Below are positions 56,376 through 64,000 of a stretch of 64,000 bases of DNA, piece by piece. The notes under the pieces are model-generated. The model ran no database searches. It had not been told where the DNA came from and worked only from the letters and a program-made list of their open reading frames with translations. The stretch comes from Streptomyces sp. M41(2017) (GTDB lineage: Bacteria > Actinomycetota > Actinomycetes > Streptomycetales > Streptomycetaceae). The position numbers and the translations under genes are program-made. The DNA lies in the NCBI RefSeq assembly GCF_002078175.1, contig NZ_MWFK01000001.1, forward strand, positions 2,480,001 through 2,544,000. Direction: 5' to 3'. Numbering within the stretch: position 1 is the first letter of the stretch; every line of letters begins with the position of its first letter.

Positions 56376-56600
56376 CCGGGTGCCGGAAGACGGGACTGGG
56401 CGGGGACGGACTTCAAGGGGCGCGGGGAACGGCGCGATGAGCCACAGGCGACGGGCACCGGGGTACGGGGGCCGGTGGCCACGGCGGGTGGCTCGGTGAC
56501 GCCGGGTGCTGGGAAACGGGGTGGGGCGGAGTCGGGGCCCAAGGGGCGCGGGGAACTGCGCGACCGGCCACAAGCGACCCGCACCCGGAGACACGCACCT
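56376..56600. repeat. 126-bp tandem duplication containing the abundant Streptomyces GGGGCGCGGGGAAC repeat
   Basis: Copy 1 starts at 56376 and copy 2 at 56502 (partial). Each holds a 45-base core, 56415-56459 and 56541-56585, beginning AAGGGGCGCGGGGAAC and differing at about seven positions. The core is a dispersed intergenic repeat that I recall seeing many times in Streptomyces genomes. The remainder of this 456-base gap (to 56821) holds only Pro/Arg-rich shadow frames and the likely leaderless promoter (TACGCT) of the next gene. Confidence 0.75.
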
Positions 56601-56821
56601 GCACCCCCCACCGCGTGGCCTCCCCCACAATTCCCCGGAGACGAGCCTCACAGCCCCCCGGACCGACGGGACGTCGCACCCGGACCCGGGGGAGACGAGA
56701 ACCCCCAGGCAGGAGCCCAACCACCCGCGCCCCGGGGACCGATCACCCCGCCCCGGAGAGCGCCCGGGCGCCCCCGCCGACCCCCACCCACACCCCGTAG
56801 GCACCCCGTACGCTGTCCCTC

Positions 56822-57646
56822 GTGGCAGAACCAGTCGTGCGGATCCCGGATGCGAAGGTCGCGCTGTCCACGGCGTCCGTGTACCCGGAGTCGACGGCGA
56901 CGGCCTTCGAGATCGCCGCGCGCCTCGGCTACGACGGTGTCGAGGTCATGGTGTGGACCGACCCGGTCAGCCAGGACATCGACGCCCTGCGCCGGCTCAG
57001 CGACCACCACCGGATGCCGATCCTCGCCGTCCACGCCCCGTGCCTCCTGATCACGCAGCGCGTGTGGTCCACCGACCCGTGGACCAAGCTCCAGCGCGCG
57101 AAGGCCGCCGCCGAGAAGCTCGGCGCGAGCACCGTCGTGGTGCACCCCCCGTTCCGCTGGCAGCGCCAGTACGCCCGCGACTTCGTCACCGGAATCTGGC
57201 GGATGGCCGACGAGACGGACGTCCGGTTCGCCGTCGAGAACATGTACCCGTGGCGGTACCGCGACCGCGAGATGCTCGCGTACGCCCCCGACTGGGACGT
57301 GACGAAGGACGACTACCGGCACTTCACGATCGACCTCAGCCACACCGCGACCGCCCGCACGGACGCCCTCGACATGATCGGCCGCATGGGCGACCGCCTC
57401 GGTCACGTGCACCTCGCGGACGGCAACGGCTCCGGCAAGGACGAGCACCTGGTCCCCGGCCGCGGCACCCAGCCCTGCGCCGAGCTGCTCGACCAGCTCG
57501 CCCAGTCCGCCTTCGACGGCCACGTCGTCATCGAGGTCAACACCCGTCGCGCCATGTCCAGCGCCGAGCGCGAGGCCGACCTGGCGGAGGCGCTGGCCTT
57601 CACCCGGCTCCACCTCGCGTCCGCCGTGCAGGTGCCCCGCAGGTGA
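56822..57646 (+). CDS. Sugar phosphate isomerase/epimerase (AP endonuclease 2-type TIM barrel)
   Basis: 274 aa. Barrel motifs and probable metal ligands: [35 protein letters not shown] (Glu), FTIDLSHTA (Asp/His), GHVHLADG (His) and [10 protein letters not shown] (Glu). Members include xylose-isomerase-like and myo-inositol catabolism enzymes; the substrate is not clear. GTG 56822, TACGCT about 7-8 nt upstream, leaderless. Followed 13 bases later by a TetR regulator in the same direction. Confidence 0.88.
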   Translation: MAEPVVRIPDAKVALSTASVYPESTATAFEIAARLGYDGVEVMVWTDPVSQDIDALRRLSDHHRMPILAVHAPCLLITQRVWSTDPWTKLQRAKAAAEKLGASTVVVHPPFRWQRQYARDFVTGIWRMADETDVRFAVENMYPWRYRDREMLAYAPDWDVTKDDYRHFTIDLSHTATARTDALDMIGRMGDRLGHVHLADGNGSGKDEHLVPGRGTQPCAELLDQLAQSAFDGHVVIEVNTRRAMSSAEREADLAEALAFTRLHLASAVQVPRR

Positions 57647-57659
57647 AGGCCCCCCGCAG

Positions 57660-58277
57660 GTGACGGACGCAGCCCCCCGCCGCGGCCGGGGACGCCCCAG
57701 CCGTACGCAGACGGAGGCGGGCCCGGCCGCCCGCGACCGCATCCTCGACGCGGCCCGCGAGGAGTTCTCCGAGCGCGGGTACGAGAAGACGTCGGTCCGC
57801 GGCATCGCCAAGACCGCCGGTGTGGACTCAGCACTCGTCCACCACTACTTCGGCACCAAGGAACAGGTCTTCGAGGCGGCCGTCGAGGGAGCCATGGCCC
57901 CCGCGCTCGGCGCCCCCGACATGATCGTGGAGGGCCCGCTCGACGACGTGGGCGAACGCCTGACCCGCTTCTTCTTCGGCGTCTGGGAGAACCCCACGAG
58001 CCGCACGCCGCTGCTCGCGATCGTCCGCTCCGCGGTGAACAACGACACCGCGGCCGCCGTCTTCCGCCGGCTGGTCGCCGCACAGCTGCTGCGCCGGATC
58101 GCGGCCCGGCTCGACACCCCCGACGCGGAACTGCGCGCCGAGCTGGCGGCGGCCCAGCTGGTCGGGGTCGCGATGCTCCGCTACGTGATCAAGGTCGAGC
58201 CCCTGGCGTCCGCGGACGTCGAGCGCATCGTGGCGGGCGTGGCTCCCGTGGTCCAGGGACACCTGACGAACCCATGA
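57660..58277 (+). CDS. TetR-family transcriptional regulator
   Basis: 205 aa. N-terminal [52 protein letters not shown] in outline; the C-terminal domain is of the TetR_C type ([26 protein letters not shown]). GTG 57660. Probably co-transcribed with the preceding isomerase gene; ligand and targets unknown. Confidence 0.92.
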   Translation: MTDAAPRRGRGRPSRTQTEAGPAARDRILDAAREEFSERGYEKTSVRGIAKTAGVDSALVHHYFGTKEQVFEAAVEGAMAPALGAPDMIVEGPLDDVGERLTRFFFGVWENPTSRTPLLAIVRSAVNNDTAAAVFRRLVAAQLLRRIAARLDTPDAELRAELAAAQLVGVAMLRYVIKVEPLASADVERIVAGVAPVVQGHLTNP

Positions 58278-58470
58278 GCGAGCGGCCCGGCGTACGGTGC
58301 GGAGCCGGGCTCTCGCACCCGCGCTGACCTGGGCGTACACCCCGTGGCGGTGGCCGCTGGGCGAGACGGATGTTCCGGGATGCGGACACCCTGTCCGGAT
58401 CCTGGAGCACCGGCGTAGGCTCGACGTCAGTCATAACTCTCCTCATGCCTCCCCGAAGGAGCGAGCGACG

Positions 58471-60324
58471 ATGCCCGATCTGAGGTCCCGCACAGTCACC
58501 CACGGCCGCAACATGGCGGGCGCACGTGCCCTGATGCGCGCCTCCGGTGTACCGGGCGCGGACATCGGACGGAAGCCGATCATCGCGGTCGCCAACTCCT
58601 TCACGGAGTTCGTGCCGGGCCACACCCACCTCCAGCCCGTCGGCCGGATCGTCAGCGAGGCCATCACGGCGGCCGGCGGCATCGCCCGCGAGTTCAACAC
58701 CATCGCCGTCGACGACGGCATCGCGATGGGCCACGGCGGGATGCTGTACTCGCTGCCCTCCCGCGACCTGATCGCGGACTCGGTGGAGTACATGGTCGAG
58801 GCGCACTGCGCCGACGCCCTGATCTGCATCTCGAACTGCGACAAGATCACCCCCGGCATGCTGATGGCGGCCCTGCGCCTGAACATCCCGACGGTCTTCG
58901 TCTCCGGCGGCCCCATGGAGTCCGGCCGCGCCACCCTGGTCGACGGCACGGTCCGCACGCTCGACCTGGTCGACGCGATCTCCGACGCCGTGAACGACAA
59001 GATCTCGGACGAGGACATCCTCCGTATCGAGGAGAACGCCTGTCCGACCTGCGGTTCCTGTTCGGGCATGTTCACCGCCAACTCCATGAACTGCCTGACC
59101 GAGGCCATCGGCCTGAGCCTGCCGGGCAACGGTTCGGTCCTCGCCACGCACACCGCCCGCAAGGGTCTGTACGAGGACGCGGCCCGCACGGTCGTCGACA
59201 TCACGCGCCGCTACTACGACCAGGACGACGAGTCGGTCCTGCCGCGCAATGTCGCCACCCACGCCGCCTTCGAGAACGCCATGGCGCTCGACATCGCGAT
59301 GGGCGGCTCCACCAACACGATCCTGCACCTGCTGGCCGCCGCCCAGGAGGCCGGCGTCCCGTTCGGTCTGGACGAGATCAACGAGGTCTCGCGCCGGGTG
59401 CCGTGCCTCGCCAAGGTCGCCCCGAACGTCGCGAAGGACCGCACGTACTACATGGAGGACGTGCACCGCGCCGGCGGCATCCCCGCCCTCCTCGGCGAGC
59501 TGCACCGCGCGGGCCTGCTGAACGAGGACGTGCACTCGGTGCACAGCTCGTCGCTCTCCGACTGGCTGAAGACCTGGGACGTGCGCGCCGGCTCCCCGTC
59601 CCCCGAGGCGATCGAGCTGTGGCACGCGGCCCCCGGCTGCGTCCGCTCCTCCGAGGCCTTCTCCCAGTCCGAGCGCTGGGAGGCGCTCGACCAGGACGCC
59701 GAGAACGGCTGCATCCGCTCCGCCGAGCACGCCTACTCCCAGGACGGCGGCCTCGCGGTCCTCAAGGGCAACCTGGCGGTCGACGGCTGCGTCGTGAAGA
59801 CGGCCGGTGTCGACGAGTCCATCTGGACGTTCGAGGGTCCGGCCGTCGTCTGCGAGTCGCAGGAGGAGGCCGTCGACAAGATCCTCAAGAAGGAGATCAC
59901 GCACGGCGACGTCGTGGTCATCCGCTACGAGGGTCCCAAGGGCGGCCCGGGTATGCAGGAGATGCTGTACCCGACCTCGTTCCTCAAGGGCCGCGGCCTC
60001 GGCAAGACCTGCGCCCTGATCACCGACGGCCGCTTCTCCGGCGGCACTTCGGGCCTGTCCATCGGGCACGCCTCCCCGGAGGCCGCGTCCGGCGGCACGA
60101 TCGCCGTCGTCCGTGACGGCGACCGCATCCGCATCGACATCCCGAACCGCTCGATCGAACTCCTCGTCTCCGAAGAGGAGTTGGCCGCCCGCCACGAGGC
60201 CCTGAACGGCGCCTACGCCCCCGTGAACCGCGAGCGCAAGGTGTCCGCCGCACTGCGTGCCTACGCCGCGATGGCGACGAGCGCGGACAAGGGCGCGGTC
60301 CGGGACGTCTCGAAGCTGGGCTGA
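58471..60324 (+). CDS. ilvD: Dihydroxy-acid dehydratase
   Basis: IlvD dehydrates dihydroxy acids in isoleucine, valine and pantothenate precursor synthesis. 617 aa, normal length. Iron-sulfur ligands lie in [11 protein letters not shown] and [17 protein letters not shown]; the C-terminal region has [25 protein letters not shown] 8-9 nt before ATG 58471 fixes the start. Its product ketoisovalerate also feeds pantoate, the substrate of PanC encoded at 26.8 kb. A strong terminator follows. Confidence 0.96.
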   Translation: MPDLRSRTVTHGRNMAGARALMRASGVPGADIGRKPIIAVANSFTEFVPGHTHLQPVGRIVSEAITAAGGIAREFNTIAVDDGIAMGHGGMLYSLPSRDLIADSVEYMVEAHCADALICISNCDKITPGMLMAALRLNIPTVFVSGGPMESGRATLVDGTVRTLDLVDAISDAVNDKISDEDILRIEENACPTCGSCSGMFTANSMNCLTEAIGLSLPGNGSVLATHTARKGLYEDAARTVVDITRRYYDQDDESVLPRNVATHAAFENAMALDIAMGGSTNTILHLLAAAQEAGVPFGLDEINEVSRRVPCLAKVAPNVAKDRTYYMEDVHRAGGIPALLGELHRAGLLNEDVHSVHSSSLSDWLKTWDVRAGSPSPEAIELWHAAPGCVRSSEAFSQSERWEALDQDAENGCIRSAEHAYSQDGGLAVLKGNLAVDGCVVKTAGVDESIWTFEGPAVVCESQEEAVDKILKKEITHGDVVVIRYEGPKGGPGMQEMLYPTSFLKGRGLGKTCALITDGRFSGGTSGLSIGHASPEAASGGTIAVVRDGDRIRIDIPNRSIELLVSEEELAARHEALNGAYAPVNRERKVSAALRAYAAMATSADKGAVRDVSKLG

Positions 60325-60354
60325 ACACCGGCCCGAACACCGGCCTGAAGACAG

Positions 60355-60390
60355 CGAAGGGGGCCGCTCCTGCCGGAGCGGCCCCCTTCG
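60355..60390. terminator. Bidirectional terminator between ilvD and the kinase gene
   Basis: A perfect 16-bp stem (60355-60370 with 60375-60390) and TGCC loop ends 4 bases before the stop codon of the minus-strand kinase gene. Confidence 0.9.
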
Positions 60391-60394
60391 GCCG

Positions 60395-62560
60395 TCACCA
60401 CCCCGAGGGATCCCGCGCGTCGACGGCGAAGAGGAAGCCGTCGGGCGAGGTGGCGTAGATCTTGTCGCGGGCGGGGAGGGGGGCGGGGAGCAGCCCGACG
60501 CGTGAGCCCCGCTGGTCACCCAGACGGGCCCGGGTCTGTCCGAGCAGGACGCCCCGATCGGTGTCGACCGCGATGAGACGCCCGTCCACCGCGCTGAGGT
60601 AGAGGCGATGGCCCGACACGACCGGCGCCGACGCCTTGCTGACGGACGTCTCCACCCGCCACAGCTGCTTCGAGGTCCGGGTGTCCACGGCGACCAGCGA
60701 ACCGTCGCTCCCCAACAGGTAGGCCACGTCTCCCCGGAGCACCGTCTGGGCCTGCGCCTGTGGGATGCGCAGTACGGTGCGGCGGAGCGCCCGCGCCGCC
60801 ACGTCGTAGCGCAGGACGGCGTTCGTGTACTGATCGACGGTGGCCGAGGTGAACCAGACGGCCCCGTCCCGGGCGGCCACCAGGTCCAGCGCCCCCTCCA
60901 CCCGGCGCTGCCACTTCACGTCTCCGGTCTCCGGGTCCACCGCGGTCACCTGGGTCTCCGACCCGGAGGACGGTGCCACCGCGTAGGCGGTCCCGTCCCC
61001 GTACGTGTGGAACTGCGGCACGGCCAGCCCCGGGATCGCGTGGCGCCACTTCTCCTCGCCGGTGGCGGCGTCCAGGGCGGTGACCCGGGAGTCGGAGCCG
61101 CTGAGCAGGACGACGCCGCCCACGTGGGCCACACCGCCGGAGTAGCGCGAGACATCGCGACTCCAGCGCGTCGAACCGGTCGCGGGATCCAGCGCGGTCA
61201 GGCGCTGCCCGTTGCCGCTGCCGACCAGCAGGAGTCCGCCGGAGAGAACCGGAGCCGAAGTGGCGTAGGCACTCGCCTCCCCCGGGTCGCTGCGGGACCA
61301 CAGGACCTTGCCGTCGTCCGGATCGATCCTGGCGGCCAGGACACCGGGCCGGACGCAGAACAGCGCCTTCGGCGCGTCCGTGCACTGCGGCTGCCCCTTG
61401 GCTTTCGCGCCGGCGGCGCCGAGATCGAGCTCCCACGGCCGGAAGACGTTCCGCGGTGTCGCCGCCGTCTCCTCCTTCGCGGCAGGGTCGTGCGGGTGTC
61501 CATGAAGGCCGAGGACGCCCAGCCCGCCGACAGTCAGGGCCGCGACGGCGACCGCCACGGTCGCGGGCAGACGCCACCGCCTGCCGGACCCCTTCCGCCC
61601 GGCCGTGTGGGTCGGGTCCTCGGAACCCTCAGGACGCTCCGGCACCGCACTCCGGACCGCGAACGCAGGCCTCTCCGACTCCCCGTTCCCGGTGCGTTGT
61701 TCGGGTATGAACGCCCGGGTGTCGTACGACGCGGAGACCGAGCGCAGCGCCGTCATCAGCTCGTCCGGCGTGGGCCGGTCCTCCGGCTCCTTGGCGAGGC
61801 AGCGCGCGACCAGACCGACCAGATCGTCCGGGACGCCTGTCAAGTCCGGCTCGTCGTGCACGACCTGATACGCGACCAGATAAGGACTGTCCGAATCGAA
61901 GGGCCCGCTCCCGGTGGCGGCGTGCACGATCAGCGAACCGAGGGCGAACACGTCGGCGGCCGGCCCCACATGCCGTGGCTTGCGGAACTGCTCCGGCGCC
62001 ATGAACGGCGGCGTGCCGATCAACTTGCCGGTCTCGGTGCGAAGTTCACTGTCCGCCGGGCGGGAGATGCCGAAATCGATGACTTTCGGGCCGTCGTCGG
62101 CCAGTAGGACGTTGCTCGGCTTGAGGTCGCGGTGGACGACTCCGGCACGATGGATGTCCCGCAACGCCTCGGCGAGCCCTGCCATCAGATGGCGCAGCCG
62201 TGCCGACGACAGTGCGCCGTTCCGCTTCACGTGCTCGGCAAGGGTCGGCCCCGGGATGAACAGGGTTGCCATCCACGGGTTCTCGGCCTCGGGATCGGCG
62301 TCGACCACGGGCGCGGTGAAGGCACCGCTGACCCGGCGGGCGGCCGTGACCTCCTGACGGAACCGCCCCCGGAACTCGGGGTCCTGGGCGAGCGCGGCGT
62401 GGACGACCTTGACGGCGAGCCTCAACCCGGAGGCGGAGCGCGCCAGATGCACGATGCCCATGCCACCGGAGCCGAGTTCCGCCTCCAGCAGGTACTGCCC
62501 GGCATAGCGCGGTTGTTCCGCTTCCGGGTCCGTACCGGTGCTGCGCTGTGGCGGCATCAC
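60395..62560 (-). CDS. Ser/Thr protein kinase with extracellular PQQ-type beta-propeller
   Basis: 721 aa. Kinase domain about residues 22-275: Gly loop ELGSGGMGIVHLA, Lys51, HRDLKPSNVLL (Asp145), DFGIS (162-166), GTPPFMAPEQ. A single TM helix (331-353) leads to an outer domain with six or so PQQ-like repeats (for example VLSGGLLLVGSGNGQRLTALD, VGGVVLLSGSDSRVTALD), probably a ligand-sensing propeller. Length and layout are typical of streptomycete Hanks kinases of this kind. GTG 62560 or ATG 62557 start. Divergent from the SH3-like gene pair. Confidence 0.92.
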   Translation of the reverse strand: MMPPQRSTGTDPEAEQPRYAGQYLLEAELGSGGMGIVHLARSASGLRLAVKVVHAALAQDPEFRGRFRQEVTAARRVSGAFTAPVVDADPEAENPWMATLFIPGPTLAEHVKRNGALSSARLRHLMAGLAEALRDIHRAGVVHRDLKPSNVLLADDGPKVIDFGISRPADSELRTETGKLIGTPPFMAPEQFRKPRHVGPAADVFALGSLIVHAATGSGPFDSDSPYLVAYQVVHDEPDLTGVPDDLVGLVARCLAKEPEDRPTPDELMTALRSVSASYDTRAFIPEQRTGNGESERPAFAVRSAVPERPEGSEDPTHTAGRKGSGRRWRLPATVAVAVAALTVGGLGVLGLHGHPHDPAAKEETAATPRNVFRPWELDLGAAGAKAKGQPQCTDAPKALFCVRPGVLAARIDPDDGKVLWSRSDPGEASAYATSAPVLSGGLLLVGSGNGQRLTALDPATGSTRWSRDVSRYSGGVAHVGGVVLLSGSDSRVTALDAATGEEKWRHAIPGLAVPQFHTYGDGTAYAVAPSSGSETQVTAVDPETGDVKWQRRVEGALDLVAARDGAVWFTSATVDQYTNAVLRYDVAARALRRTVLRIPQAQAQTVLRGDVAYLLGSDGSLVAVDTRTSKQLWRVETSVSKASAPVVSGHRLYLSAVDGRLIAVDTDRGVLLGQTRARLGDQRGSRVGLLPAPLPARDKIYATSPDGFLFAVDARDPSGW

Positions 62561-62691
62561 TCACCCCCGTGGGTTCGACCGCATGCGCGACGCGCAGAGC
62601 CTAGTCGATCCCGCGTACGAAACATCGGCGGCTTGCTAGCCTCGGCGCGCAGCCTGATTTTGGCGTGAACCAATCAACGGGGGAGATCGAT

Positions 62692-63012
62692 ATGGCCACG
62701 GAAGACCTTGCTCTCACAGACTCGACCGAAGCGGCGGAAGCCGAGCCGCTGACCGCCCAGGCGCTCCGCACCTACCCCCTCGCACCGGGTCACACCGTCA
62801 ACGTCAGAAGCGGCCCGGGCACCCACTTCAGCATCGTCCGCACCCTGTCGGCGGGTTCGCGTATCCCGATCTACTGCCAGTGCCCGGGGGAGTCCGTCAC
62901 CGGCCCCTACGGCGTGAGCAAGATCTGGGACAACATCTCCAACGGCCAGTTCGTGTCGGACGCGTACGTACAGACGGGCAGCGACGGCTATGTCGCCCCG
63001 AAGTGCTCCTGA
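62692..63012 (+). CDS. SH3-like domain protein without signal peptide
   Basis: 106 aa. The first 26 residues (MATEDLALTDSTEAAEAEPL...) are acidic and non-hydrophobic. Residues 27-106 form a bacterial SH3-like domain (LRTYPLAPGHTVNVRSGPGTHFSIVRTL, YCQCPGES, VAPKCS) nearly identical to that of the next gene. GGGGGAG 6 nt upstream fixes ATG 62692. It has four residues of the Cys pattern that would suit disulfides in a secreted protein, yet no export signal. Export by another route, or a cytoplasmic role, is possible. Confidence 0.82.
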   Translation: MATEDLALTDSTEAAEAEPLTAQALRTYPLAPGHTVNVRSGPGTHFSIVRTLSAGSRIPIYCQCPGESVTGPYGVSKIWDNISNGQFVSDAYVQTGSDGYVAPKCS

Positions 63013-63034
63013 CGTCTTACGAAGGGAACCGACT

Positions 63035-63379
63035 GTGAAGATCGTGTCCGGCAGACAGGGGATGCTGGTGGGCGGGCTCGCCGCCACGCTCCTGGCCGTG
63101 GCGGGAACCATGTCCCAGGCGGCGGCGGTCACCAGGACGTATCCGCTCGCGCCCGGTGCCAGCGTCAATGTCCGCAGCGGGCCCGGCACGCACTACCCGG
63201 TCGTCCGCACGATCCCGGCGGGCCAGAGCGTCCCGATCCGCTGCCAGTGCCAGGGGGAGTCCGTCAGCGGCTACTACGGCACGTCGACCATCTGGGACAA
63301 CATCGCCAACGCCCAGTTCGTCTCGGACGCCTACGTGCACACCGGCAGCGACGGCTACGTCGCCCCGAAGTGCTCCTGA
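63035..63379 (+). CDS. Secreted SH3-like domain protein
   Basis: 114 aa. A clear signal peptide (MKIVSGRQGMLVGGLAATLLAVAGTMSQAAA, cleavage after AAA) precedes an SH3-like domain (TRTYPLAPGASVNVRSGPGTHYPVVRTI; CQCQGES; VAPKCS) typical of wall-binding or peptide-binding modules. GTG 63035 with GAAGGG upstream. Tandem paralogue of the preceding gene, 22 bases downstream and probably co-transcribed. Confidence 0.88.
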   Translation: MKIVSGRQGMLVGGLAATLLAVAGTMSQAAAVTRTYPLAPGASVNVRSGPGTHYPVVRTIPAGQSVPIRCQCQGESVSGYYGTSTIWDNIANAQFVSDAYVHTGSDGYVAPKCS

Positions 63380-63380
63380 C

Positions 63381-63412
63381 CCGCACGACCGCACGACCGC
63401 ACGACCGCACCA
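63381..63412. repeat. Four tandem copies of an 8-bp unit
   Basis: CCGCACGA is repeated three times exactly (63381-63404) and once with two changes (to 63412), directly after the stop of the secreted SH3-like gene. Confidence 0.9.
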
Positions 63413-63460
63413 GGGCCCCGCGGCACCCACCGCGCACGGAGCCGGGGCGATAATCGTCGG

Positions 63461-63973
63461 GTGAGCGACAAGACGACGACCCCCGGAACCGCGACCGGCA
63501 CCCCCGCGGGGCCCCTGCCCGAGCCCCTGCGTTTCTTCGGGACGACATGGGTGGAGCACGATGGCGGCTACGCCGGCCGGCGCGCCGGTGTGGCCGTCGG
63601 CTCGCTCGCCGCGGCCGTGGCCGCCTGTTTCGTGCTCCGCTTCGCCTACCAGGGCCTGGCCATCGCCGACGTCGGCACGCCCGTGACGGTGATGGTCGTC
63701 GTGATGTTCGCGGTGTGCAGCGCCCTCGCGTTCCGTCACACCTGGGACTCGTTCGCCAAGCGCCCCGACCCCGACCGCCAGGCCTCCCTCCGGGGGCTCC
63801 TCGCCATCGGCTTCGTCGGCTCCCTGCTCGCGTACTGCTTCCGCGCCCTCACCGAGGCCCCCGGCGAGCGGCTGAACCGTGAGGAGTACGAGACGGCGAA
63901 GGAGCAGTACGCCCGCCGTACCACCCGCCGCACCGGCAACCCGTCGAAGGCGAAGAAGAGCCGCAAGGCCTGA
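63461..63973 (+). CDS. Small integral membrane protein, function unknown
   Basis: 170 aa. A Thr/Pro-rich N-terminus, WVEHDGGYAGRRAGV, then three hydrophobic helices (AVGSLAAAVAACFVLRFAYQG, VTVMVVVMFAVCSALAF, GLLAIGFVGSLLAYCFRAL) and a basic C-terminal tail rich in Lys/Arg (SKAKKSRKA). No named family recognised. GTG 63461 without a ribosome site; a -10-like ATAATC is a few bases upstream, so it may be leaderless. Confidence 0.78.
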   Translation: MSDKTTTPGTATGTPAGPLPEPLRFFGTTWVEHDGGYAGRRAGVAVGSLAAAVAACFVLRFAYQGLAIADVGTPVTVMVVVMFAVCSALAFRHTWDSFAKRPDPDRQASLRGLLAIGFVGSLLAYCFRALTEAPGERLNREEYETAKEQYARRTTRRTGNPSKAKKSRKA

Positions 63974-64000
63974 CCGGTCCCGCTCTCCCTCCTGCGAAAC

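Overview
The window looks like a core-chromosome segment of a Streptomyces. It has very high GC with strong third-position GC bias, many GTG starts, many leaderless genes, and a gene order I recall from the S. coelicolor SCO34xx to SCO33xx region (ftsH, folE, folP, nuoD2, lsr2, clpC, sigE-cseABC, disA, radA, ilvD). Locus-tag statements are from memory, not from a search. There is no prophage, insertion sequence, CRISPR array, rRNA or tRNA that I can support.

1-10.3 kb: the end of a PBP4-type dacB, a DUF2342 metallopeptidase-like gene, tilS-hpt-ftsH, then folate synthesis (folE on +; folP, an NTF2-like gene, folB, folK and a DUF3180 membrane gene on -). 10.4-17.9 kb: envelope genes (a DUF2156 lysyltransferase-like membrane protein, an esterase, a long acidic coiled-coil membrane protein, two bacterial PH-domain membrane proteins). 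17.9-25.7 kb: an orphan NuoD paralogue overlapping tail to tail with an NDUFAF7/MidA-type methyltransferase, a NarL-type two-component pair, a TmrB-like nucleotide-binding protein, an ArsR-type regulator, and a threonine-aldolase-like PLP enzyme whose stop codon lies in a 23-bp tandem repeat. 25.9-31.4 kb: a tightly overlapping cofactor operon (DUF2520, panC, nadB, nadC, coaX) feeding CoA and NAD.

31.4-41 kb: small hypotheticals, a BlaI-type regulator, a short N-acetylglutamate-synthase-like gene, lsr2 and clpC. A sequence upstream of clpC matches the ClgR operator. Then comes a 1.5-kb stretch without a supportable gene that carries an unusual GC-rich repeat island, followed by a secreted M23 peptidase and a six-copy 20-bp tandem repeat. 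41-49.6 kb: a TetR/MFS efflux pair with palindromic operators, an AraC/VOC pair, the cell-envelope stress operon sigE-cseA-cseB-cseC, mutY, and a Gly/Ser-linker surface protein. 49.6-64 kb: disA and radA, a sigma-like/zinc anti-sigma-like/TM/BACON fusion protein, a Cys-rich hypothetical, ppx, a TIM-barrel isomerase, a TetR regulator, ilvD, a Ser/Thr kinase with an outer beta-propeller, and a tandem pair of SH3-like genes of which only one has a signal peptide.

The most interesting leads are: (a) the orphan NuoD, which keeps the arginine methylated in NDUFS2 but has Trp in place of the quinone-contacting Tyr, next to the matching methyltransferase family; (b) the sigma/anti-sigma/BACON fusion; (c) the repeat island downstream of clpC; and (d) the SH3 twin genes with swapped N-termini.
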